Origin: Anaerolineaceae bacterium
GTDB lineage: Bacteria; Chloroflexota; Anaerolineae; Aggregatilineales; Phototrophicaceae
Direction of reading: 5' to 3'
DNA length: 64,000 nucleotides
NCBI GenBank assembly: GCA_002699585.1
Contig: PABP01000009.1
Span: forward strand, 186,001-250,000
This document shows, piece by piece, positions 50,829-59,282 of the stretch (positions are counted from its first letter, which is position 1; every line of letters starts with the position of its first letter). A program made the translations under genes and the position numbers. A model generated the notes under the pieces. The model did no database searches and had not been told where the DNA came from. It was given only the letters and a program-made list of their open reading frames with translations.

Positions 50829-52694
50829 TTACTCCCCAATCGTGACTGACGTCATCACCACATGATCGCTGCCATCCGGCAGTACCAACCGTGTATTATC
50901 CTCCCACCAGTACACAATCAATTCCAGCGTATACGTACCCGGCGGAACCTCACTGACATCCAGTGTGCGCACATCGACATAAATCAAATTAGGAATCATA
51001 TTAATGGTCGCAACTTGCTCACCACCATTGAAATAGGATGTGATCGGCCCATCCGTCTGCGCGACGAGAGCGCCGTTGCTGTCCAGCATCTGCACACTGA
51101 TCGAATAATCACGCTCAACCGCATCTGGGTTTTTCCACCATAGATGCAGAGTGATTGTGTCTTCTGTAATGCTCTCTACATCCACGCCCCGAAAACCGAT
51201 CTGGTCGCCAAATAAAGTCGCTTCTTCCTGGGGTGGCCCGACCAGTAATTGTGCTCTATAGCACCACCAACGGTTACAGTCTGATCCGGGTGGTTCGTAC
51301 ATCCTTACGCGGTCCTCTATCAGGGCGTTGAACCTGTCCTTAACGGGCAGTGTCAAAAATTCATTGGTGATGTGCCACACGCGCCGATGCCCAACTGTAT
51401 CCTCGACGTCATAAACCAGGCTGTCATCCATCATGTACGCGGGCAGATAACGTTCCATCATCTCGTATAAGAAGTGATCCGGCCCATGATCGACCAGAAT
51501 CAGATCATCGTCTTCTGCGACCTGGCCCATCGGCGTGTAGATGTCTCTCAGAGGCACTCGCCCGATTATATGGCTGGTCACGGTGTTGTAGCACAGTGGC
51601 ACGATGATGATCAGCGCTACCCAGCCCACGCGCCGGGGCAGGGCCGCCAGACCTGCCGCGAACACCAGCCCCAGCCCGACCATCAGGAAGGAGACATAGC
51701 GCTGTGTAAAAATCGTGCTCTGTGTATTGACCAGCAGCACCAGCGCCGGAACGCCGACGCCCCACAGCATCGCCAGCCAGAAGCCACCGCGCTGCCACCA
51801 GCGCCACAGCGCCAGCAGCATCAGCGGAATGAAGATGAACCCATAGCCATTGGTGACGACCCGCACCAGTTCGTTGACCGTCTGCATATTGGTGGGGGAG
51901 GTCGGTATCTTCAAGCCGCCTGCATCGCCGAAATCAATCCGCGAGAACTGGTGGTAGATGATGATCGCACCCGGCGACCATACGATGATCGCCAGCAGGG
52001 CCGCACCGAGTGCTTGCAGCCACAATCGCCAATTCAGGCCGTGCCGCAGCACAAAATAGATAATCTGCACGATCACAATGAAGCCCAGGTAATAATGCGT
52101 ATAGAGCATCAGCGGCACCGTCAGGCCATACATCAGCGCCAGATGCCACTTTCGCTTTTGCAGCCACAAACTGAAGAAGTGCATACTCAATACACTGGTC
52201 AACGTCGCCAGCGCGTACATGCGCATTTCCAGCGCATAGGTGAAGAAAAACGCGTTCACTGCCAGCAGAATGATGGCAAACGTACCGATCAGCCGCCCCT
52301 TATCTCGTCGCCGATGTGGGTTCGCGCCACGTTCCTTAAACCAGTTCCTAGCGATCTGATAGGTAATCGCCAAACTCAGCATCGACCACAAAATGGAGTT
52401 CACGCGCATGGGCACTTCATGGGTGCCGACCAGCCGCTGCCACACCCAGATATTGGTGCCCCACAACTGCGCCTGATTGTCCTCAAAGGCCAGCCGTGTG
52501 ATCGATCGCTCGAAGCTCCATTGATAATTGGTGAAGGCATAGCCCTCATCTGGCCGCATATGCACCCGGTAGATGCCAAACACCAGCACGCCAAAGGCAA
52601 ACAGCAGCGCGATGACCGCTGGCCACCAGGCAGGTAACTGTATCGGGGAGGTTTGGCGCTGGGTGGATGGTGCCATATCGGTAGGCGTGGCCAA
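50829..52694 (-). CDS. Membrane glycosyltransferase, GT-C/PMT-like, with C-terminal beta domain
   Basis: About 621 residues. Roughly ten membrane helices are followed by an outer domain of about 220 residues that ends in beta-rich repeats (TLHLWWKNPDAVERDYSISV, then PPGTYTLELIVYWWEDN). The first outer loop has MRPDEGYAFTNY, an acidic pair in the place of the PMT catalytic residue. TTG at 52694 is chosen because GGAG lies 7 nt upstream; ATG at 52676 is the alternative. The open frame continues upstream through the tRNA and is not coding there. Acceptor unknown. Confidence 0.8.
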   Translation of the reverse strand: MATPTDMAPSTQRQTSPIQLPAWWPAVIALLFAFGVLVFGIYRVHMRPDEGYAFTNYQWSFERSITRLAFEDNQAQLWGTNIWVWQRLVGTHEVPMRVNSILWSMLSLAITYQIARNWFKERGANPHRRRDKGRLIGTFAIILLAVNAFFFTYALEMRMYALATLTSVLSMHFFSLWLQKRKWHLALMYGLTVPLMLYTHYYLGFIVIVQIIYFVLRHGLNWRLWLQALGAALLAIIVWSPGAIIIYHQFSRIDFGDAGGLKIPTSPTNMQTVNELVRVVTNGYGFIFIPLMLLALWRWWQRGGFWLAMLWGVGVPALVLLVNTQSTIFTQRYVSFLMVGLGLVFAAGLAALPRRVGWVALIIIVPLCYNTVTSHIIGRVPLRDIYTPMGQVAEDDDLILVDHGPDHFLYEMMERYLPAYMMDDSLVYDVEDTVGHRRVWHITNEFLTLPVKDRFNALIEDRVRMYEPPGSDCNRWWCYRAQLLVGPPQEEATLFGDQIGFRGVDVESITEDTITLHLWWKNPDAVERDYSISVQMLDSNGALVAQTDGPITSYFNGGEQVATINMIPNLIYVDVRTLDVSEVPPGTYTLELIVYWWEDNTRLVLPDGSDHVVMTSVTIGE

Positions 52695-52816
52695 AATGGA
52701 ACTCCTCAGGCTAGATAGACAATCTATTGTAGTGAGGGCATGTATACTGCAAGTCGCATCATCGCAAAAGGGGCAAATGCCATATGAAGCGGCTGCGAGC
52801 ATGGGATGAGGGTAAC

Positions 52817-52843
52817 AAAAAAGCCCCGCAATATGCGAGGCTT
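52817..52843 (-). terminator. Terminator of tRNA-Asn
   Basis: On the minus strand AAGCCTCGC-ATATT-GCGGGGCTT forms a 9-bp stem with one G-U pair, followed by TTTTG. It begins 5 bp after the tRNA 3' end. Confidence 0.9.
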
Positions 52844-52847
52844 CTTG

Positions 52848-52919
<72 letters not shown>

Positions 52920-53099
52920 ATACTGCGTGTTCAACGCGCTTGGAAATATATCAGAGGCCTCTTTGAGTGTCAAGACTGGGGTCGGTTTTAACACGTTTTT
53001 TGCGTACCAAATCCAGCATCGACCCTGAAAAGCAGTATACTGCTCATACGATCATTAAGATTGCGGTCACGATACGGTGGCCTGAGGAGAAGAAACATC

Positions 53100-54482
53100 A
53101 TGAAACGCCTTATTTTGCTGGTAGTGGCCATTTGTTTGCTGGCCGTACCGAGCGCTTTCGCCCAAACAGTGGAGCGCCTTCAATTTGCTGCTGGGGCCAC
53201 CAGCGCGACCGTCACAGGGACGGTCAATGGGGCAGGTATCTCGTCCCATACCTATATCTTGTATGCGTTTGCTGGCCAGCAGATGACCATCAACCTGAAC
53301 CCGGTTGCCCTGACAGTGACCTCACCATCCGGTACGCTCCTGACGAATAACACTACCGGACCTTACACTGTCACGCTGCCGGAAACCGGGGATTACTATG
53401 TGACGGCTTCGGTGCCGCTTGCCGCCGGGAACACACCCTATACCATGACGGTATCTATCGTCGGCTCACCGATCCGCAAAGCCAGCGCGGAGCGCATCAG
53501 CTTTTTACCGGGTGCGACTAGCGCCAGCGTCAATGGCTGGGTGACTGGCTCCGCCTCGGATACCTACGTGCTCTACGCCTTCGCCGGCCAGGAGATGACG
53601 CTTTCGCTTGATCTGTTGTCGGCGTCCATCAACCTGATCTCGCCATCGGGCACATACGTCATCAACAACGGCCAGAACCTCGCCAGCGGGGCCAATCAGG
53701 TCTTTGTGGTGACGCTGCCACAAACAGGCGATTATCGCATCCAGGTGATGGTGCCTTCCGGGACTGCTTTGTCAGCTTATAACTTGTCCGTCGCTATTGG
53801 CGCGTTGCCGACTTCATCACCGACGCTACAGCGCATCAGCTTTGATCCGGGTGCCACCAGTGATCTGACGACGGGCCGCCTGGATGGCGTCAGCCCCCGA
53901 ACTTACGTGCTCTATGCTTTTTCGGGTCAGCAGATGGCCATCACCTTGGAGCCGCGCGGCTTGATGACAGTGGTATCACCATCGGGTATTCCGCTGCTGG
54001 TCAATGCCAGCAATACCAGCGGTGGCATCGCCGAACTGTTTAACCAGACCTTGCCGGAAACAGGTGATTACTACATCACACTATCGCTGCCCTCTGGCTC
54101 CACAGCCACCGATTTCAACATGGTCGTGACCATCACGGGCACGCCCAGTCGTGTTAGCACCACTGAGCGCATCAGTTTCATGCCGGGGACGGTCGGCACA
54201 ACCGTTAGCGGCTCAGTTGATGCCGGTTCGATTGACAATTACGTGCTGTATGCATTCGCAGGGCAGCTCCTCCAGGTGAACGTCTGGCCCGGTGCCAAAG
54301 TGACGCTGCTGTCGCCCTCCGGCGCTGTGCTGGCGACTGATAGCGCCTTGCCGAGTAGTTCCGCAACGGCTGGCTTCAGTCATTTGCTGCCCGCCACAGG
54401 GGATTACACCGTGCAAGTGACCATGCCTTCCGGTGTTGGGGCGACATCCTACGATCTGTCGGTCATCATCACTGGGGCGTAA
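53100..54482 (+). CDS. Secreted protein with four PPC-like beta-sandwich repeats
   Basis: 460 residues. The signal peptide is LILLVVAICLLAVPSAFAQ. Four repeats of about 110 residues follow, each with a start like ERISFLPGATSASVNGWV, a YVLYAFAGQ motif, an SPSG turn and an end like LPETGDYYITLSLPSG. They resemble bacterial pre-peptidase C-terminal (PPC) domains, which are surface or substrate-binding modules. There is no catalytic domain and no anchor. GAGGAG lies 10 nt before the ATG at 53100; the longer frame from 53061 lacks a signal peptide start. Confidence 0.8.
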   Translation: MKRLILLVVAICLLAVPSAFAQTVERLQFAAGATSATVTGTVNGAGISSHTYILYAFAGQQMTINLNPVALTVTSPSGTLLTNNTTGPYTVTLPETGDYYVTASVPLAAGNTPYTMTVSIVGSPIRKASAERISFLPGATSASVNGWVTGSASDTYVLYAFAGQEMTLSLDLLSASINLISPSGTYVINNGQNLASGANQVFVVTLPQTGDYRIQVMVPSGTALSAYNLSVAIGALPTSSPTLQRISFDPGATSDLTTGRLDGVSPRTYVLYAFSGQQMAITLEPRGLMTVVSPSGIPLLVNASNTSGGIAELFNQTLPETGDYYITLSLPSGSTATDFNMVVTITGTPSRVSTTERISFMPGTVGTTVSGSVDAGSIDNYVLYAFAGQLLQVNVWPGAKVTLLSPSGAVLATDSALPSSSATAGFSHLLPATGDYTVQVTMPSGVGATSYDLSVIITGA

Positions 54483-54640
54483 TCAAGGGCAGCAATCGAT
54501 TGGTTGAGTGCAACAAATGCGGTCGTGATTGCGTAAATGGCGGTAGTAGATCTAACGACGCAGCAGCCTGTGTCCGGTAGATTGTAGGGATCCGCTCGTG
54601 TTGCCTTATGGCAAACCTCTTATGTAATCAGTGAAGCATA

Positions 54641-54668
54641 AAGGCGGGTTTATGACCCGTCTTTTTTT
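54641..54668 (+). terminator. Terminator upstream of the VanZ-RDD gene
   Basis: AGGCGGGT/ACCCGTCT, an 8-bp stem with one G-U pair and a 5-nt loop, is followed by seven T. It probably ends transcription of the four-repeat protein 160 bp upstream. A smaller TTGCC-TTAT-GGCAA hairpin lies at 54601-54614. Confidence 0.85.
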
Positions 54669-54716
54669 ATCTATACTATCTGGCTGTTCTGGATATGCGT
54701 CAGGGGAGCATTGAAC

Positions 54717-55814
54717 ATGTTGAATGTGCTGTCAGCCTATGTGGATCCCATTCGCACGGCTGTTTTGCTATTCCCCGTAGCGCTTTTCTTTTTCTTCATT
54801 CCCTTTACTATTGCTCAATATCGCCGCTTTGGACGTTTTGTCGGCTGGCGTATGACGGTCATTTACGCTTTCATCTTCTTCCTGATGTCGGCCTATGCGC
54901 TGGTCCTGCTGCCGCTGCCGGAAGTCACCGCCGATTTTTGTTCGCCTTTCCGTCACATGATTACCCCACAGCTAGAGCCGTTCCTGTTCGTCAGCAACAT
55001 CCGCGATTATCTGGCAGACCATACCCTGCTTGAAACAGTGCAGAGCTTCGTCTTTTTAGAAGTGTTCTTTAACTTCCTGTTGCTGCTGCCACTGGGATTC
55101 TTCCTGCGTTACCTGTTCCAGATGAAGTTCTATCAGGTTTTGTTGATCGGCTTTCTGGTATCGCTTTCGTTTGAAGTCACCCAGCTAACGGGCATGTACG
55201 GCATTTATCCCTGCCCATACCGACTGTTTTCCGTCGATGACCTCATCATGAATACGGCTGGGGCGGTGGTTGGCTATCTTATTGTGCCGCTGTTTTTCTT
55301 CCTGCCCCGCATCGACCGCGATAGCCTCCTGGCAGACCCCACCGATACGGTATCGCTGCTGCGGCGTTTTATTGCCCTCATCACGGATTTGTTTGTCATT
55401 TCAATCGTTGAGTCATTTGTGCCGCAGTCGTCTTTCAACAGCTTCGTTCTGTATACGCTCTGGTTTGTTCTCATTCCCTGGCGGACGGGGGGCCTCACTT
55501 TTGGCAAGTGGCTGGTACGTATCCGCCTGATCGACATCTCTGGCAAACCTGCGCGTCTGTGGCAGCTTGTGCTGCGTTATTTTTTGCTGTTTGTATCGCC
55601 GAATTTGGTAGCGGCGCTGGCGGTACTCATTTCCCTGCCAAATGCCGAAGGCGATGTCGATGGCATGCGAGCCGTGTTATCCATCGCACTGGTGATCGCG
55701 TTCTATATCGTGTACCTCATCGTGCCTTTGTTTCGTTCGGATCATCGTGGCTTCCATGAGTGGTTTTCCCATACGGCCCATCATGTCGTCCCGATTGATA
55801 CGCGCAAGCAGTAA
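54717..55814 (+). CDS. VanZ-RDD fusion membrane protein
   Basis: A 365-residue membrane protein. Residues 1-195 are a VanZ-like domain with the signature LLLLPLGFFLRYLF, then VSLSFEVTQLTGMYGIYPCP and DDLIMNTAGAVVGYLI. Residues 205-355 are an RDD domain: RRFIALITDLFVISIVES and later GGLTFGKWLVRIRLIDISGK. VanZ confers low-level teicoplanin resistance in enterococci, but most homologues have no known role. The ATG at 54717 has GGGGAG 8 nt upstream. Its stop abuts the convergent ACT-domain gene. Confidence 0.88.
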   Translation: MLNVLSAYVDPIRTAVLLFPVALFFFFIPFTIAQYRRFGRFVGWRMTVIYAFIFFLMSAYALVLLPLPEVTADFCSPFRHMITPQLEPFLFVSNIRDYLADHTLLETVQSFVFLEVFFNFLLLLPLGFFLRYLFQMKFYQVLLIGFLVSLSFEVTQLTGMYGIYPCPYRLFSVDDLIMNTAGAVVGYLIVPLFFFLPRIDRDSLLADPTDTVSLLRRFIALITDLFVISIVESFVPQSSFNSFVLYTLWFVLIPWRTGGLTFGKWLVRIRLIDISGKPARLWQLVLRYFLLFVSPNLVAALAVLISLPNAEGDVDGMRAVLSIALVIAFYIVYLIVPLFRSDHRGFHEWFSHTAHHVVPIDTRKQ

Positions 55815-56198
55815 TCAGGCATCCTCATTGAGGATCGTAAATCCATTGTCGCGATAAATATCTATGGCCTGGGTGACGTTATCCGCATGCACAAGGACAT
55901 AATCGCGGTCATGGGTACTAACCAGAAACAGGCTGATGCCCGCGTCGGCAATCGGCGCTGAAACCCGTGCCACGACACCAATTTCCTCGAAGTCCAGATC
56001 GCCATCAACCCGGAAGCAAATCCAGTCACGGCTGGCTTCGATTTCCGCTGGAACCTCGCTTTGTGGGCATATAATGGATAGCTCATCATCCGTTCTGGCG
56101 ATGAAAAATAGGCTTGCCTGTGTAGACCAATCTGGCAGTTTTGCGTCGGCTGGTAGCTTGCAAATAGCGAACCCTGGCGAAAGGCGTTTAAGAATCAT
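55815..56198 (-). CDS. ACT-domain-containing protein
   Basis: A 127-residue protein with two ACT-like halves. The N-terminal half has GFAICKLPADAKLPDW and FFIARTDDELSIICPQ, the C-terminal half VVARVSAPIADAGISLFLVS and DYVLVHADNVTQAID. The arrangement is that of small stand-alone ACT proteins resembling the CASTOR/amino-acid sensor type. It likely binds an amino acid and regulates a partner that is not adjacent. Its stop codon abuts that of the VanZ-RDD gene. Confidence 0.85.
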   Translation of the reverse strand: MILKRLSPGFAICKLPADAKLPDWSTQASLFFIARTDDELSIICPQSEVPAEIEASRDWICFRVDGDLDFEEIGVVARVSAPIADAGISLFLVSTHDRDYVLVHADNVTQAIDIYRDNGFTILNEDA

Positions 56199-56383
56199 AG
56201 AGGATGCCTACAGTCAATTTGAGTTTGTCCAGGCAGCCATTATAGCGCAACCGATTCTTCGTCAAATTGGCCGACCATTGCAATGGTTATGCAACTGTGG
56301 TCTAGCTTGGACTTAATGCATGAAGTCCCCGGTTTGTGCCATCCTTTTAGTAAATTCGTTAAGCAAAGATAGTTGGATCACCC

Positions 56384-57628
56384 GTGGCTACAATTGCACA
56401 AACACCAGCAGAATCAACACACACCAGCGTCTTTTCAGCCCTACGGCACAGCAATTTTCGTTGGTACTTTGGTGGACAATTCATCTCCATTTCTGGGACC
56501 TGGATGCAGATGTTGGCCCAGGGATGGTTGGTTTTCTATCTCACCCGCTCGGAGCTGGCACTGGGATTAGTGACTTTTGCATCGGGTGTTCCCGCGCTGT
56601 TTCTATCGCCCTTCGCGGGCGTTGTCGTTGATAGGTTCTCGCGTCGCGCCTTATTGCTTGTGACCCAAATCGTACAGATGATATTGGCATTCGTGCTGGC
56701 TGCGCTGGTCTTTACAGAATTGGTGCAGGTCTGGCATATTGTGTTTTTGGCCTTTTTGTTGGGCCTTACCAAGTCGCTCGATGCCCCTGCGCGTCAGGCA
56801 TTTATCAAGGACATGGTTGGCCATGAAGATATGTCGAGTGGCATAACCCTCAACTCCATCATGGTCAATGGGGGCCGAGTGATCGGACCGTCGTTGGCCG
56901 GTGTGCTGCTGGCATCACTGGGGGCGGGTTGGTGCTTTTTGCTGAACGGGGTGACCTTCATAGCGGTTATTTTCTCTCTATTTGTCATCCGAGAAAAATA
57001 TCGTGTGCCCGGTGTGGGTAAAGGGTCGCCAATTAAGCAAATGCGGGAAGGCCTGGCTTTCTCCCGCCGTCATCAGACCATTTTGCCACTGTTACTGCTG
57101 GCTGCCGTGGCTGCGATGTCCGTTGTGAATACCATCACCTTGTTGCCTGCATTTGCAGATGTCGTTCTGCGATCTCCGGTGGATGGCCTCTCGCTGTTGA
57201 GTGCGGCCCAGGGCGTTGGTGCGATCATCGGTGGCTTTATGCTCACAGTCTTGGTGAATCGCTTTGGTCATGGACGTGTAGCGGCAATCATGATGCTGGT
57301 TTGGTCCGTTGCTGTCATCAGCCTGGGGAATACGACCCAGGTTCCAATTGCAGCTTTCCTGATGGGACTTTTTGGGGCCTCACTGGTATTGTTTTTCGTC
57401 AATACCAACACCATGATTCAGCTTGTCGTGCCCGATAATTACCGGGGGCGTGTCATGAGCTTGTTTACGCTCTCGTTTGTCAGCCTGACACCACTGAGCG
57501 CCTTATTCATCGGTGCCATTGCAAATAGTATCGGCACACCAGCAATGCTAACCATTCTCGGAACTATTAATGGTGGCCTTGCGCTTGCGATCCTCATGCG
57601 CTGGCCGGCTGTCTGGCGTATTGAATAG
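56384..57628 (+). CDS. MFS transporter (EntS-like)
   Basis: A 414-residue twelve-helix transporter of the MFS_3/EntS group. The first helix follows LRHSNFRWYFGGQFISISGTW, the loop motif is FAGVVVDRFSRRALLL, and LGLTKSLDAPARQAFIKDMV is typical of this group, as is NTNTMIQLVVPDNYRGRVMS. Relatives export siderophores or drugs; no biosynthetic genes are nearby. The start is GTG at 56384. Confidence 0.9.
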   Translation: MATIAQTPAESTHTSVFSALRHSNFRWYFGGQFISISGTWMQMLAQGWLVFYLTRSELALGLVTFASGVPALFLSPFAGVVVDRFSRRALLLVTQIVQMILAFVLAALVFTELVQVWHIVFLAFLLGLTKSLDAPARQAFIKDMVGHEDMSSGITLNSIMVNGGRVIGPSLAGVLLASLGAGWCFLLNGVTFIAVIFSLFVIREKYRVPGVGKGSPIKQMREGLAFSRRHQTILPLLLLAAVAAMSVVNTITLLPAFADVVLRSPVDGLSLLSAAQGVGAIIGGFMLTVLVNRFGHGRVAAIMMLVWSVAVISLGNTTQVPIAAFLMGLFGASLVLFFVNTNTMIQLVVPDNYRGRVMSLFTLSFVSLTPLSALFIGAIANSIGTPAMLTILGTINGGLALAILMRWPAVWRIE

Positions 57629-57655
57629 CTGCCAATTTCGCCTCTCTCTAAATGC

Positions 57656-57685
57656 AAAAGGAGCGCCCATCGGCACTCCTTTTTG
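57656..57685 (+). terminator. Terminator of the EntS-like MFS gene
   Basis: AAAAGGAG/CTCCTTTT, an 8-bp stem with an inner GCC/GGC pairing, is followed by a T run, 28 bp after the stop. Confidence 0.85.
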
Positions 57686-57736
57686 TTTGTGATCATGCGT
57701 ATTGCTTACGCTGGTCTGTCACACCTTTATTCATCA

Positions 57737-57812
57737 TTTCGGCGTGCCGCGCCGAAAGCATGGGGTCAAGGGGCGAAAGTCCCTTGTGGGAGCACGAGGG
57801 TGAAACCCTCGT
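57737..57812. other. Cluster of three hairpins between convergent MFS and thiolase genes
   Basis: TTTCGGCG/CGCCGAAA (57737-57757), AAGGG/CCCTT (57768-57785) and ACGAGGGT-GAA-ACCCTCGT (57794-57812) stand in a row, with short spacers. The last is only 5 bp from the thiolase stop and may end its transcript. The group has the look of a composite intergenic repeat unit. Confidence 0.5.
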
Positions 57813-57816
57813 TTCC

Positions 57817-59001
<1,185 letters not shown>

Positions 59002-59094
59002 AATCAAGTATCCTCATAAAACTAAAGGTCAATTTTCTGTCGTAGGAGCAAAAAACATGCCTTGCCCTGAAAAACTCGCCGTGCTTATTTGGGC

Positions 59095-59118
59095 GTAGGG
59101 GCACAATATATTGTGCCC
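59095..59118 (+). repeat. REP-like element, copy 7 (AC/AATA type)
   Basis: GTAG at 59095, perfect arms GGGCACAATA/TATTGTGCCC. It is the first of three in a row between fadN and fadA. Confidence 0.8.
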
Positions 59119-59145
59119 TCAACCTCTATGCTTGCACTGTCTACC

Positions 59146-59170
59146 GTAGAGGCGCAATACATTGCGCCCT
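59146..59170 (+). repeat. REP-like element, copy 8 (GC/AAT type)
   Basis: GTAG at 59146, arms GGCGCAAT/ATTGCGCC with an AC loop. The second of three. Confidence 0.8.
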
Positions 59171-59195
59171 CAATCGTTATGTTCGCTTGCCTACC

Positions 59196-59220
59196 GTAGG
59201 GACGCAGCATGCTGCGTCCG
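59196..59220 (+). repeat. REP-like element, copy 9 (GACG type)
   Basis: GTAG at 59196, the perfect 20-bp palindrome GGACGCAGCATGCTGCGTCC. The third of three; spacing between successive GTAG starts is 51 and 50 bp. Confidence 0.85.
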
Positions 59221-59228
59221 AAATGCCG

Positions 59229-59261
59229 TTTTTTGGTGTCACCTTTTTGCAAAAAAGATGA
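59229..59261. repeat. T/A-core palindrome repeat, copy 2
   Basis: TTTTTTGGTGTCACCTTTTT then GCAAAAAAGATGA matches the palindrome at 48101-48134 except for a worn right arm. It lies 22 bp past the fadN stop. Confidence 0.6.
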
Positions 59262-59282
59262 TAATTCCTAAAAATTTTTACG

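Noticed and set aside
54556-54597. A further REP copy (ACGACGCAGCAGCCTGTGTC and a nearby GTAGGGATCC)
   Set aside because: The arms no longer pair and the GTAG box is displaced; at most a heavily worn copy.
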